A DNA stretch of 64,000 nucleotides from Eubacterium barkeri (GCF_900107125.1 NZ_FNOU01000018.1:1-64000); one strand, 5' to 3'. Shown: positions 43,580 through 52,462, numbered from the stretch's first letter. Notes: a model not told the origin generated them from the sequence alone. Made by a program: numbers and translations.

Positions 43580-44299
43580 ATGGTAGATTTATCAAAATTG
43601 GACAAATGGCAATTGGGGAAATGCTTTGACCATTCGGTACTGCCCAAGAATACCACGGAGGAGGATATCCGAAAGGGTTGTCGGGAGGCAGTGGCCTATA
43701 ATTGTGCAGCCTTTTACTCAGCATCACCCTATTGGACACCGGTCGTGGTGGAGGAGCTTGCCGGGAGTGATGTCCATGTGGCCTGTGGACTGGACTTTCC
43801 CTTTGGTGTGTCCTCAGCCCGGATGAAGGGGTTGGAAACCGAAGAGGCCGTTAAGGCAGGATGTACCGCCTTGGATATTGTGATGAACATCGGGGCTCTG
43901 AAGGATAAAAATTATAAAGAGGTGAAGGCTGGACTCGATGCCTTTGTCACGGCAGCCCAGGGCAATATTACTAAATGCATCATGGATGTCAATTTCCTAA
44001 CGGATGAGGAAATCGCCACGGCCTGTAAGCTCATTGCAGAAGCCGGAATCGATTATGCCAAAACCTCCACCGGACAATTTGAAGGACCCAGTATGGATCA
44101 ATTTTTGATTATGAAGGAAACCTTAAAGGATACGGATATTAAGCTGAAGGTGGCTGGGGTTAAATTTCCCCGACCCCAGAATGCTTATGCCTTTTTGATG
44201 GCAGGTGCAGACCTCATCGGAACCCGTGCTGCCATTGCGATTATTGATGCCCTGGACCAGATGCGTGAGATTGGAATCGTGCCGGCATATCAAGGCTGA
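43580..44299 (+). CDS. DeoC-like class I aldolase, copy 1
   Basis: A 239-residue aldolase of the DeoC superfamily. The catalytic pair is present: Schiff-base Lys K161 in DYAKTSTGQ and K195 in AGVKFPRPQ; D99 in LDIVMNIGAL matches the proton-relay Asp. Compared with true deoxyribose-phosphate aldolase, the phosphate-binding STGK is STGQ and the GGVR loop is PRPQN, so the substrate is probably not simple deoxyribose 5-phosphate. Third gene of the aldolase-PHP operon. Copies 2-4 of the same family follow nearby. Confidence 0.88.
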   Translation: MVDLSKLDKWQLGKCFDHSVLPKNTTEEDIRKGCREAVAYNCAAFYSASPYWTPVVVEELAGSDVHVACGLDFPFGVSSARMKGLETEEAVKAGCTALDIVMNIGALKDKNYKEVKAGLDAFVTAAQGNITKCIMDVNFLTDEEIATACKLIAEAGIDYAKTSTGQFEGPSMDQFLIMKETLKDTDIKLKVAGVKFPRPQNAYAFLMAGADLIGTRAAIAIIDALDQMREIGIVPAYQG

Positions 44300-44406
44300 G
44301 TTCGAATTTTATTGGGGCCTGGCTTTCCAAATGGATGGGTTTGTGTTAGGATATTAACAAAATAACAAACGTCAGGAAAAGTTTGGAAACTGATGGAGGA
44401 GCTGTT

Positions 44407-45141
44407 ATGGAAAAGATAAGAAGAGAAAATCCCAAACCATTATATGTCCAATTAGAGGAGCTGATCCGCAATAAAATAGAAGAGGGCGAATGGAAGGCCC
44501 AGACCGCTATTCCTTCTGAAAGCGAGTTAAACCGCATGTTTGGCGTCAGCCGGATGACGATTCGATCGGCCTGCTCTCAGCTGGTACAGGAGGGGCTGCT
44601 TTACCGGGTACCCGGAAAGGGAACCTTTGTGGCGGATGCCAAGATTGAGACGGAATCTTTAGCATACATGGGCTTTCGGGAGCAGCTTGAGCGTATGGGC
44701 TATGAAATTTCAACCCAGGTATTGGGAATCCAAACGGTGGAAGCCCGGGGAAAAATCAGCCGTCGGCTGGCTTGTCCAGAGGGAGCACCCATTGTCGAAA
44801 TCCGTCGTTTACGCTTTGTTAAAGGTGAACCCATTAGCCTGCATTACTCCTATATTCCCGAAGGTCTGTGCTCAGGTATCCGGGAGGACTTACTCGAAAA
44901 GGAACAGCTCTGTGTGCTTTTAGAGCATCAGCGGGGTCTGAAACCGACCCGGGTGGTGGAAACCCTTGAATCCGCAACTGCAACGGAGAAGGAAAGCCCC
45001 ATCTTCGGTGTTAACCCAGGGTACTCCCTATTGATTTTAGAGGATGTTCTTTACGACCAGTTGGATCATCCCTACGAATATTCAAAAGTCGTCTTCCGCG
45101 GGGATAAAATCAAGCTGCGGTATGAGTATAAAAATAATTGA
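44407..45141 (+). CDS. GntR/UTRA-family transcriptional regulator
   Basis: A 244-residue regulator of the HutC subfamily. Start ATG 44407 after GGAGGA, rather than an upstream Met. The winged helix has KPLYVQLEELIRNKIEEGEW and PSESELNRMFGVSRMTIRSA, ending PGKGTFVA; the UTRA effector domain (about 85-240) follows and would bind a sugar phosphate or similar. It lies between the two aldolase units and is the natural reader of the operators at 41002, 45250, 45283 and perhaps 49309. A strong terminator follows. Confidence 0.93.
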   Translation: MEKIRRENPKPLYVQLEELIRNKIEEGEWKAQTAIPSESELNRMFGVSRMTIRSACSQLVQEGLLYRVPGKGTFVADAKIETESLAYMGFREQLERMGYEISTQVLGIQTVEARGKISRRLACPEGAPIVEIRRLRFVKGEPISLHYSYIPEGLCSGIREDLLEKEQLCVLLEHQRGLKPTRVVETLESATATEKESPIFGVNPGYSLLILEDVLYDQLDHPYEYSKVVFRGDKIKLRYEYKNN

Positions 45142-45156
45142 AAACCGACTTAAAAA

Positions 45157-45207
45157 AATAAAACATTGACGATCGACTGCCTCGATTTTCGATGTTTTAT
45201 TTTTTTT
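45157..45207 (+). terminator. Terminator after GntR gene
   Basis: Long stem aataaaacat/atgttttatt with an inner gatcg/cgatt part and an eight-T run. Confidence 0.88.
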
Positions 45208-45242
45208 ACCAAAAAACCTTATTTAAGATGAAAACAATTTAC

Positions 45243-45298
45243 TTGACATACTAGTCATATCTAGTTATAATACAGACATAATACCAGTTATGACCAGT
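45243..45298 (+). promoter_or_regulatory. Consensus promoter with double GntR-type operator
   Basis: TTGACA (45243-45248), 17-bp spacer, TATAAT (45266-45271): a perfect promoter. The spacer holds actagtcatatctagt (45250-45265), an inverted repeat ACTAG-N6-CTAGT. A second related site, accagttatgaccagt (45283-45298), lies just downstream of the start. A promoter this strong with operators in the spacer and after the start is expected to be tightly repressed and inducible. It drives copies 2 and 3 of the aldolases, the kinase and copy 4. Confidence 0.85.
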
Positions 45299-45348
45299 AT
45301 ATGCCTGCCACTGGGGCAGGTCAGTGAAGATCAAAACAGGAGGGTAAT

Positions 45349-46068
45349 ATGATTGATTTCACAAAGATGACGAAATGGGACATGGGAAAGTGTTTTGACT
45401 ATGCGATCCTGCCAAAGGATACCACAGAAGAAACTATTCGGAAGGAATGTAAGGTGGCTATTCAGTATAACTGTAAGGCCTTCTGCTTTTCATCATCCTA
45501 TTGGACGAAGGTAGTGGCAGAGGAGCTAAAGGGAACGGATTTACTGGTGGGGGCCGGTATCGGATTTCCCTTTGGACAGCAAAGCAGCGCCGTGAAGGCC
45601 TTTGAAACCGAAGAAGCGGTTCGGATGGGGGCAACGGTTCTGGACAATTGCATGAATGTGGGGGCACTGAAGGATAAGAAGTACGATGAAATTCTTCAGG
45701 AGTTCAAGGATTATAAAAAAGCCGCTGGGCCGGCCATGACCAAAATGATCATTGAAGCCGAAATGCTGACGGATGAGGAAATTGCCACGGCCTGCAAGCT
45801 CATTGCGGAAGCGGAAATTGACTGGGCGAAATCTTCTTCAGGGCAGTACAATGGAATGTCCTTAGAGCAGGTACGGGTTATGGTCGAAACCCTGAAGGAT
45901 TCTGACACCAAGGTGAAGGTATCCGGGGTTAAATTCCCCCGGCCTCAGAATGCTTACGCGTTCTTGTTAGCCGGAGCAGAGCTCATTGGTTCCCGGTCGG
46001 CACCGGAAATTATCGAGGCACTGGACACCATGCGTGCCATTAAGATGATTCCGGAATATGAAGGCTAA
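45349..46068 (+). CDS. DeoC-like class I aldolase, copy 2
   Basis: A 239-residue paralogue. It retains the catalytic Lys in DWAKSSSGQ, the second Lys in SGVKFPRPQ and the Asp in VLDNCMNVGAL. The KTSTG motif has become KSSSG, a small change near the active site. Very similar in its first 160 residues to copy 3 (shared KAFCFSSSYWT, GAGIGFPFGQQ, KKAAGP), so these two arose by recent tandem duplication. First gene of the unit behind the consensus promoter. Confidence 0.87.
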   Translation: MIDFTKMTKWDMGKCFDYAILPKDTTEETIRKECKVAIQYNCKAFCFSSSYWTKVVAEELKGTDLLVGAGIGFPFGQQSSAVKAFETEEAVRMGATVLDNCMNVGALKDKKYDEILQEFKDYKKAAGPAMTKMIIEAEMLTDEEIATACKLIAEAEIDWAKSSSGQYNGMSLEQVRVMVETLKDSDTKVKVSGVKFPRPQNAYAFLLAGAELIGSRSAPEIIEALDTMRAIKMIPEYEG

Positions 46069-46099
46069 GAACAATAAAAATATTAGGGGGTAAGAGAAA

Positions 46100-46822
46100 A
46101 TGGTAGATTTGTCAAAAATGACGAAACGGGATATGGGAAAGCTCTTCGATTATTCGGTGCTGCCCAAAAGCACCACAGAAGAACAAATCCGGCAGGGCTG
46201 CCGGGATGCCATTAAGTATAATGCCAAGGCATTCTGCTTTTCATCATCCTATTGGACACCGGTGGTAGTTGAAGAGCTTCAGGGAACGGATTTGCTGGTG
46301 GGGGCCGGCATTGGATTTCCCTTTGGCCAGCAAACCAGCGCGGTAAAAGCCTTTGAAACCGAAGAAGCCGTTCGTCTGGGGGCAACGGTTTTGGATAATT
46401 GCATGAACGTGGGGGCGCTCAAGGACAAGAAGTACGATGAAGTCCTGCAGGAATTCAAAGACTATAAAAAAGCCGCTGGCCCGGTGATGACGAAAATGAT
46501 CATCGAAACCTGTATGCTGACCAAGGAAGAAATCGTCACAGCCTGCAAGCTGGTGGCAGAAGCCGGAATTGACTGGGCAAAAACATCTACCGGCCAATAC
46601 GCTGGACCATCCGTGTCCGATGTCATGCTCATGGTGGATACATTAAAGGGAACGGATACGAAGGTCAAAGTGGCCGGTGTGAAAGCACCTCGGCCCCAAA
46701 ATGCCTTTGCCTTCTTCGCTGCGGGGGCCGAACTTATTGGCACCCAGGGGGCAGCGGAAATATTAGATGCGGTGGACGATATGCGCCGATGCGGATTGTG
46801 TCCGGAGTATGTAGGGGAATAA
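46100..46822 (+). CDS. DeoC-like class I aldolase, copy 3
   Basis: A 240-residue paralogue, closest to copy 2. Catalytic residues are kept: DWAKTSTGQ, AGVKAPRPQ and VLDNCMNVGAL. The loop after the second Lys differs from the other three (KAPRPQNAFAFFAAG), and GTRAA is GTQGA at the end, which would reshape the phosphate end of the pocket. Retention of four intact copies suggests different substrates or a mixed oligomer. Precedes the FGGY kinase by 18 bp. Confidence 0.87.
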   Translation: MVDLSKMTKRDMGKLFDYSVLPKSTTEEQIRQGCRDAIKYNAKAFCFSSSYWTPVVVEELQGTDLLVGAGIGFPFGQQTSAVKAFETEEAVRLGATVLDNCMNVGALKDKKYDEVLQEFKDYKKAAGPVMTKMIIETCMLTKEEIVTACKLVAEAGIDWAKTSTGQYAGPSVSDVMLMVDTLKGTDTKVKVAGVKAPRPQNAFAFFAAGAELIGTQGAAEILDAVDDMRRCGLCPEYVGE

Positions 46823-46840
46823 TTTAACAAGGAGAGAGTA

Positions 46841-48361
46841 ATGGGTAAATATTTAGTTGGTATGGATGCCGGGACCACTGGCTGTAAGGTGTGTGTGTTT
46901 GACTTAGAAGGCAATTTGATGGGAAGTAACTATCGGGAATATCCCTGTTATTACCCCAAGGAAGGCTGGGTGGAACAGATTCCCGAGGACATGACCCCGG
47001 CATTGTACGCCACCTGCAAGGCGGCCATTGAAAAATCTGGTGTAGACCCTAAAGACATCCTGGCCATTGGCTTATCCTCCCAGGGATCGGTGATCGGACT
47101 ATTGGATGAAGACGGCAAGCTCATCCGTCCCTTCGTCGGCTGGCAGGATCTTCGTGGTGGGGCTAAGGAAATTGGCTGGATCGAAGAACAAATGCCCCGG
47201 GAAGAACATTATCAAATCACTGGGGATCCCCTGGGAATGTGCTTTAGCATCGCGAAGCTGGTATGGCTAAAGCAGAACGAACCCGAAAACTGGGAAAAGA
47301 CCGCTTTATTCTCCACTCATCAGGACTACTTCCTGAAAGAATTGGGTGCTGATGGATACTATACCGATTTCTCCTCCGCTAGCCGCGAAGGGATGATGGA
47401 TATCAATAAAAAGGAATGGTCCAGGAAGCATCACGACATGTTGGGCATTCCCCTGAGCAAACGGGCTGAAATCGTGGCAGAACCTGGTAAGGTGGTCGGA
47501 CACATTCCGGCGGATATTGCTGAGCTTACCGGATTGGCTGAAGGAACACCCATCTGCATCGGCGCCCACGACCAGAACTGTAATACCTTCGGGTCCGGTG
47601 CTGTGGATGATGGGACCGCCGTTATGGTCATGGGGACCTTCGGCTCCTGCTTCATCGCTTCAGACGAATCCATCCGCGACCCTAAGGCGCGCCTGGTGGT
47701 CAAGGGCAACCATGGTGTGGGCAACTTCACCATTGAAGCTTTCTCCAATACTTCGGCATCCAGCTACCGCTGGTATCGGGATACCTTTGCGGATCTGGAA
47801 AAAATTGCCGGTGAGGTTTCCGGTGTGGATCCCTACGATATCATCAATGAACAGATTGCCGGCGTTCCCATTGGAGCCAATGGTATCACCTTCCTGCCCT
47901 ATCTCCAGGGCGTGTCCGGGGCTAAGCTCAATGACCAGGCCCGGGCCACCTTCATTGGGATGAGCCTGGGGACCACTAAGGCGGATATGGCCCGTGCCGT
48001 CATGGAAGGGATCTGCTACGAAATGTATGACATTATCAACGCTGAGCTGGAAGCGGGTATCCACATCAACGGCATCCGCTTAACCGGTGGGGCTGCGAAG
48101 TCGCCCCTTTGGAGCCAGATGCTGGCCGATATCTGCAAGCAGCCCATCCATCTCCTGGCCGCCAGCGAAAGCGGGTGCTTAGGGGCCGCCCTTTACGCCG
48201 GCATCGGTGTGGGAGAATATGCGGATGCCCACGAAGCCGCTGACCGTGCGGTTCAGATTACAGATACCTATTATCCCAACCCGGATAATTTCGAAGCCTA
48301 TGATAAGGCCTACAAACGTTTCAACGATGTGTATGATGCCCTGAACGGAAAAATTTTCTAG
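46841..48361 (+). CDS. FGGY-family carbohydrate kinase (xylulokinase-like)
   Basis: A 506-residue sugar kinase. N-terminal phosphate loop GMDAGTTGCKVCVFD; sugar-region motif LSSQGSVIGLLDEDGKLIRP; C-terminal ATP lobe with GAHDQNCNTFGSGAV and RLTGGAAKSPLWSQMLADI. It resembles xylulokinase and LsrK-type kinases; sugar identity is unresolved. The neighbours (aldolases, transaldolase, transketolase) imply it makes the phosphorylated entry substrate. No sugar importer is encoded in the window. Confidence 0.9.
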   Translation: MGKYLVGMDAGTTGCKVCVFDLEGNLMGSNYREYPCYYPKEGWVEQIPEDMTPALYATCKAAIEKSGVDPKDILAIGLSSQGSVIGLLDEDGKLIRPFVGWQDLRGGAKEIGWIEEQMPREEHYQITGDPLGMCFSIAKLVWLKQNEPENWEKTALFSTHQDYFLKELGADGYYTDFSSASREGMMDINKKEWSRKHHDMLGIPLSKRAEIVAEPGKVVGHIPADIAELTGLAEGTPICIGAHDQNCNTFGSGAVDDGTAVMVMGTFGSCFIASDESIRDPKARLVVKGNHGVGNFTIEAFSNTSASSYRWYRDTFADLEKIAGEVSGVDPYDIINEQIAGVPIGANGITFLPYLQGVSGAKLNDQARATFIGMSLGTTKADMARAVMEGICYEMYDIINAELEAGIHINGIRLTGGAAKSPLWSQMLADICKQPIHLLAASESGCLGAALYAGIGVGEYADAHEAADRAVQITDTYYPNPDNFEAYDKAYKRFNDVYDALNGKIF

Positions 48362-48435
48362 GAAGGCAGAGAGAAGGGATGGTTTTCACCAAAGGTAGAC
48401 CATCATATTGCCAGTAGACCTGTCAATTAAAGGAA

Positions 48436-48465
48436 GGAACCTGGAGGGATGAACCTCTGGGTTCC
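48436..48465 (+). other. Stable hairpin between kinase and aldolase copy 4
   Basis: ggaacctggagg pairs with cctctgggttcc around a short loop. There is no T-run, so it is not a normal terminator. It could be an RNA-processing or mRNA-stabilising hairpin, allowing a different level for aldolase copy 4. Confidence 0.5.
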
Positions 48466-48506
48466 GGATCTTCTGTAGAATTGAAAGAAAAAAGAGGGAT
48501 ACCAAA

Positions 48507-49229
48507 ATGGTTGATTTATCAAAAATGGATGAAAAAAGCCTGGGGAAGGTCTTTGATTATGCCATCCTCCCCAAGGATACCACCAGGCAGAAGGTGCTTG
48601 ACGGTGCCGAAGAAGCTAAAAAATGGAATTGTGCCGCCATGTATGTCTCCAGTCCCTATTGGATGCCCGTACTGGTGGACGCCTTAGCCGATTCCGATGT
48701 GCTGCCCGCCTGCGGCATTAATTTTGCCTGGGGGAGCAGCACGCCGGCGGTAAAGGAAATGGAAGCGGTGGAAGCTGTACGCTTCGGTGCCAAATCCATT
48801 GACATGTGCCTGAATCTTGGAGCCCTGAAGGATGGGGATCTGGATGTGGTTCGGGATGAACTGAAGCGTTTCAAGGGCGCTGCAGGGGATGCCGTCCTTA
48901 CTAAAGGGATTCTGGACATGGCTTTTTTAACGGATGATGAAATCAAAAGAGCCTGTGATTTATTAATCGAGTGCCAAATCGATTATATGAAGACCGCTAC
49001 GGGCCAATTTGAAGGGCCGAGCATGGAACAATTTTTGGTAGCGAAGAAGGCTTGTGAAGGCTCTGATGTAAAGCTTAAAGTTTCCGGGGTTAAATTCCCC
49101 CGGCCACAAAATGCCTATGCCTTTATTATGGCAGGTGCTGATTTGATCGGCACAAGGGCAGCCCCCGAAATCATTTCGGCGCTGTCTACCATGCGTGAGA
49201 TCGGTATGATACCGAAATACGCCGAATAA
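48507..49229 (+). CDS. DeoC-like class I aldolase, copy 4
   Basis: A 240-residue paralogue, the most diverged of the four in its N-terminal half. Active-site residues: DYMKTATGQ, SGVKFPRPQ and SIDMCLNLGAL. It shares FEGPSMEQFL and MAGADLIGTRAA with copy 1. Separated from the kinase by 145 bp holding only a hairpin, and followed by a strong terminator, so it ends the second transcription unit. Confidence 0.87.
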   Translation: MVDLSKMDEKSLGKVFDYAILPKDTTRQKVLDGAEEAKKWNCAAMYVSSPYWMPVLVDALADSDVLPACGINFAWGSSTPAVKEMEAVEAVRFGAKSIDMCLNLGALKDGDLDVVRDELKRFKGAAGDAVLTKGILDMAFLTDDEIKRACDLLIECQIDYMKTATGQFEGPSMEQFLVAKKACEGSDVKLKVSGVKFPRPQNAYAFIMAGADLIGTRAAPEIISALSTMREIGMIPKYAE

Positions 49230-49249
49230 TACATGTGTTAAAACCCCTT

Positions 49250-49292
49250 TGCATGCGGAGTGGCGAATCCGTTACTCCCATGCATTTTTTTT
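49250..49292 (+). terminator. Terminator after aldolase copy 4
   Basis: Stem tgcatgcggagt/actcccatgca (one mismatch/bulge) and a run of eight T. Confidence 0.9.
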
Positions 49293-49308
49293 AACCACAG
49301 TAGTACTA

Positions 49309-49324
49309 ACTGGTTATGATGACA
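49309..49324 (+). promoter_or_regulatory. Partial GntR-type operator before transaldolase
   Basis: actggttatgatgaca matches the first half of the operators at 41002 and 45250 and overlaps a TATGAT (49315-49320). A weak TAACCA sits 17 bp upstream. It suggests the third unit is also under the GntR regulator, although the second half-site is poor. Confidence 0.5.
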
Positions 49325-49363
49325 TGGAGTACAAGAATATTGACAGAAGATTGGAGAGAGAAG

Positions 49364-50665
49364 ATGAATATTAATTGGACATTAAAGGATTTAAATTTAC
49401 CGGTTGTCAGCGGCGAAGAAGCCCTGGTTGCACGGGTCCAGGATTTGCCGCTGACAGCAGCAGAATTTAATCACCTGACGGGTCGGGCTGATCGTATTGG
49501 CGTGACCCCGGAATTTAAAAAGGTCATTGAAACCTATCCGGTTCCGGAGTGGGAAACTCCGGCAGGCTTCAAGGCGGCCTTAGGATTTGTGGGGCGCGTC
49601 CTGCGAGTGGACCTGGTCCGGGACATCAGTTATGATAAAAATAGCGTAAAGCGCCCCACTAACGTGCTTTTTTCGGCGGACAGTGCCAATCCCTACGAGG
49701 TGGCTCCCATTGCAGACTATATTGCCAATCTAACCTGTAATCCGGGAATTATTTATGACCTCTTTATCAATAATCCCAAGGCCAATGTGGGCGGGCAGTT
49801 TAAAACCCGGGATGAAGTCATGGCGGAAATCGGACGCATTCTGGGACCTGGTGCAGATATCAGTGTGGAACTCAACGATCCCTTTGGTAAAAGTGATGCT
49901 GAAATTTTAGAAGAAGCCGCTAAATTCAAAGAAATGCTGGGAGAACACCGGGTGGTCATTAAGGTACCCCATACTGGCCCCGTCAATGCTGGTAACGTGG
50001 GCAGCCTCCTCACCGGGGATAAACGTCTGGCCACCCGCCATAATGCCCCCTCTACGGCAGATGCCTTCCGGGGACACCACCTGGCCCTCATGCTCCACGA
50101 GCACGGCTACCGGGTGAATTTTACCCTGATGTTCGAGCCCTGGCAGACCGCCCTGGCCCTCCAGGCCCGTCCTTATTTCATCAACAGTTTCATCCGGCAC
50201 CGTCTGGTGCAGTCCACTGCCATGGAAGAATTCCTGGGCCTGTACCGGGATACCAAGGATGTGAAGTATTTAGAACAACTCCGCAGCTTCATGGTGGACA
50301 AGGATTATTTCTGTGCGTCGGATCTGGATGTAGATCTCAACCTCGTTCGCAAGGAAGCCGAAACCATGCTCAAGCATCGGGCATTCAACACCGCAGAAGG
50401 CCAGGATGGCTTAGACGGCGTCCGTCAGAATCTACGCCTGCTTCGCCAGAGTAACCTGCCGGATACCCGCCTCATTATCTGCAGTATGGAAGGGCCGGAT
50501 AATTACCCGGATATCGATCGGCTGTTATCTTCGGACGAATACGGGGATATGGCCGGGCGGGTGGTCATCACGGCAGAGCCGGGTTATCTGGCCCGCTTCA
50601 CCAGTGCCAACCAGGTAGTCTCCTATCAACGCCGCTTTATGAATGCCGCCAATGGCATGTCCTAG
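49364..50665 (+). CDS. Long transaldolase-family protein
   Basis: A 433-residue transaldolase-like protein from ATG 49364 (TTGGAGAGAG upstream). The Schiff-base Lys is in HRVVIKVPHTGP, with FSADSANPYEVAPIADYI and NFTLMFEPWQTALAL as barrel strands. It is about twice the size of the compact fructose-6-phosphate aldolase/transaldolase type, with extra N- and C-terminal segments. It would transfer a three-carbon ketol unit between sugar phosphates. First of three genes with the split transketolase. Confidence 0.85.
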   Translation: MNINWTLKDLNLPVVSGEEALVARVQDLPLTAAEFNHLTGRADRIGVTPEFKKVIETYPVPEWETPAGFKAALGFVGRVLRVDLVRDISYDKNSVKRPTNVLFSADSANPYEVAPIADYIANLTCNPGIIYDLFINNPKANVGGQFKTRDEVMAEIGRILGPGADISVELNDPFGKSDAEILEEAAKFKEMLGEHRVVIKVPHTGPVNAGNVGSLLTGDKRLATRHNAPSTADAFRGHHLALMLHEHGYRVNFTLMFEPWQTALALQARPYFINSFIRHRLVQSTAMEEFLGLYRDTKDVKYLEQLRSFMVDKDYFCASDLDVDLNLVRKEAETMLKHRAFNTAEGQDGLDGVRQNLRLLRQSNLPDTRLIICSMEGPDNYPDIDRLLSSDEYGDMAGRVVITAEPGYLARFTSANQVVSYQRRFMNAANGMS

Positions 50666-50678
50666 GGGGCAGCCAACA

Positions 50679-51536
50679 ATGGATGAACGGGTATTAACTT
50701 TAAAGCGGCTGGCCGAGGAATGCCGGCTGAATGTCCTGCGGATGCTCCGGGCCAGCGGCCACGGCCACGTGGGTGGGGCATTGTCGGCCATCGATATGGT
50801 GACCGCCCTGTACTTCGATACCATGGCTGTGGATCCGAAGAAACCCAATTGGCCGGATCGGGACCGTTTCCTGCTCTCCGCCGGCCATAAATGCCTGGCC
50901 CAGTACGCCGTGCTGGCGGAAAAGGGCTACTTCGATAAGGCGGTGCTGGATACCTACGGCAGCCTCCATGCGAAGATTCCGGGACATCCGGATATGCACA
51001 AGCTGCCTGGAATAGAGGCCAATACCGGTGCCCTGGGCCATGGTCTGTCCATTGCCTGCGGTATGGCGGCTGCTGCCAGACTCCAAGGGCGCAGCTATCG
51101 GACCTACGTTATCATGGGAGATGGTGAGCTGCCTGAGGGCTCTAACTGGGAAGCGGCGGCAGCGGCTCCGAAGTTTGGACTGGATAACCTGGTTTTATTG
51201 CTGGACTACAATGGCCTGCAAATCAGTGGCCCGGTGAACACCATTATGGATATGGAGCCCATTGCGGATAAATTCTCAGCCTTTGGATGGCATGTGCTGA
51301 CCATGGATGGCAACGACATGGAACAAATCGTGGATACCTTGGATTTGGTGGCTGAAGGAACAGGAAAACCTACGGTCATTATCGCAAAGACCATCAAAGC
51401 CAAGGGCTTAACTGAAGGTGAAGGGGATGTGGCTTACCACTTCTGGGCACCGACTCCTGATGACCTGGATCAGGCGGAGGCCGATACCAAAGGCTTAATT
51501 GCAGCCATTGAAAGAGAACTGGAGGCCGTATCATGA
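50679..51536 (+). CDS. Transketolase, N-terminal subunit
   Basis: A 285-residue protein with the thiamine-diphosphate-binding half of transketolase. Start ATG 50679; AGGGGG lies upstream. Motifs: SGHGHVGGALSAID, GHGLSIACGMAAAARL and GDGELPEGSNWEAAAAA, followed by LDYNGLQISG. It makes an active enzyme with the C-terminal half encoded next, overlapping by 4 bp. Split transketolases are usual in Clostridia. Confidence 0.93.
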   Translation: MDERVLTLKRLAEECRLNVLRMLRASGHGHVGGALSAIDMVTALYFDTMAVDPKKPNWPDRDRFLLSAGHKCLAQYAVLAEKGYFDKAVLDTYGSLHAKIPGHPDMHKLPGIEANTGALGHGLSIACGMAAAARLQGRSYRTYVIMGDGELPEGSNWEAAAAAPKFGLDNLVLLLDYNGLQISGPVNTIMDMEPIADKFSAFGWHVLTMDGNDMEQIVDTLDLVAEGTGKPTVIIAKTIKAKGLTEGEGDVAYHFWAPTPDDLDQAEADTKGLIAAIERELEAVS

Positions 51537-52462
51537 AAATCGGAGAAACCTACGATCCCCGGAAGGAATTCGGGAAAGCCGTGACGGAAATCGCCATGGA
51601 CAATGCTTCCGTGGTGCTCTTTTCTGCCGACAGCGGCAAAAGCTCAGGCTTCGGCACGTTTATGGAGGCCTGTCCCCAGCGTTACTTTGAGTGTGGCATC
51701 ATGGAGCAGTATGCCATTGGCATGGCATCGGGGATGGCCACGGCAGGAAATATTCCAGTATTCTGTGCCATTGCCCCCTTTGTCACCTGCCGCCCCTACG
51801 AGATGTTTCGTAATGACCTGGGTTATATGCGCCAGAATGTTAAGGTGGTGGGACGCAACAGCGGCATTACTTATTCGGATTTGGGGGCAACCCATCAGAG
51901 TCTGGAGGATTTTGCCATTATCCGGATGATTCCCGGTGTGGTGGTGCTGGCCCCCCAGGACCCGGCGGAAATCCGGGCGGCGGTTAAAGCCATGATTGAT
52001 TATGAGGGTCCGGTGTACATGCGCATCGGCAATCCCAAGATTCCCGTGCTCTTTGAAGAAAAGCCCTTTACCATCGGAAAGGGGCAGCAGCTCAAGGAGG
52101 GGACAGACATCACCCTGATCTCTACGGGCAGCATGACCGGTCCTGCCTTGGAAGCGGTTAAGGCGTTGGAGGCCCAGGGCATTTCGGTGGATCATCTGGG
52201 GATGCCGACTGTTTGTCCCTTGGATACTGAACTGGTCCGGGCATCAGCGGCTAAAACCCATAAGGTATACACGGTGGAAGAGCATTATGTGGACGGCGGA
52301 CTGGGGACCTTGGTCACCGAATGTCTGAGCGATATGGCGGATACCACCGTCCAGCGCCTGGGTATTCCAAAAGGCTACGCCACTTCCGGTGAGTACCAGG
52401 AGATTCTGTCCTACTACGGGCTGGATGCTGAGGGGATCACCCGACGAATTGTAGGGGATTGA
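51533..52462 (+). CDS. Transketolase, C-terminal subunit
   Basis: A 309-residue partner carrying the pyrimidine-binding and C-terminal domains: SADSGKSSGF, ECGIMEQYAIGMASGMA, AIAPFVTCRPYE, and YTVEEHYVDGGLGTLVTE. With the N-subunit it transfers two-carbon units between ketose and aldose phosphates. Followed by a perfect terminator that ends the sugar unit. Confidence 0.93.
   Translation: MKIGETYDPRKEFGKAVTEIAMDNASVVLFSADSGKSSGFGTFMEACPQRYFECGIMEQYAIGMASGMATAGNIPVFCAIAPFVTCRPYEMFRNDLGYMRQNVKVVGRNSGITYSDLGATHQSLEDFAIIRMIPGVVVLAPQDPAEIRAAVKAMIDYEGPVYMRIGNPKIPVLFEEKPFTIGKGQQLKEGTDITLISTGSMTGPALEAVKALEAQGISVDHLGMPTVCPLDTELVRASAAKTHKVYTVEEHYVDGGLGTLVTECLSDMADTTVQRLGIPKGYATSGEYQEILSYYGLDAEGITRRIVGD

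Noticed and set aside
48436-48465. Terminator after FGGY kinase
   Set aside because: Stable stem but no T-run; the downstream aldolase copy 4 has no clear promoter of its own, so read-through is expected.
41091-52462. A complete known pathway (pentose phosphate, deoxyribose, AI-2 or sulfosugar degradation)
   Set aside because: Partial gene overlap with each, but isomerases, specific transporters or diagnostic enzymes are missing and the aldolases have altered binding loops.
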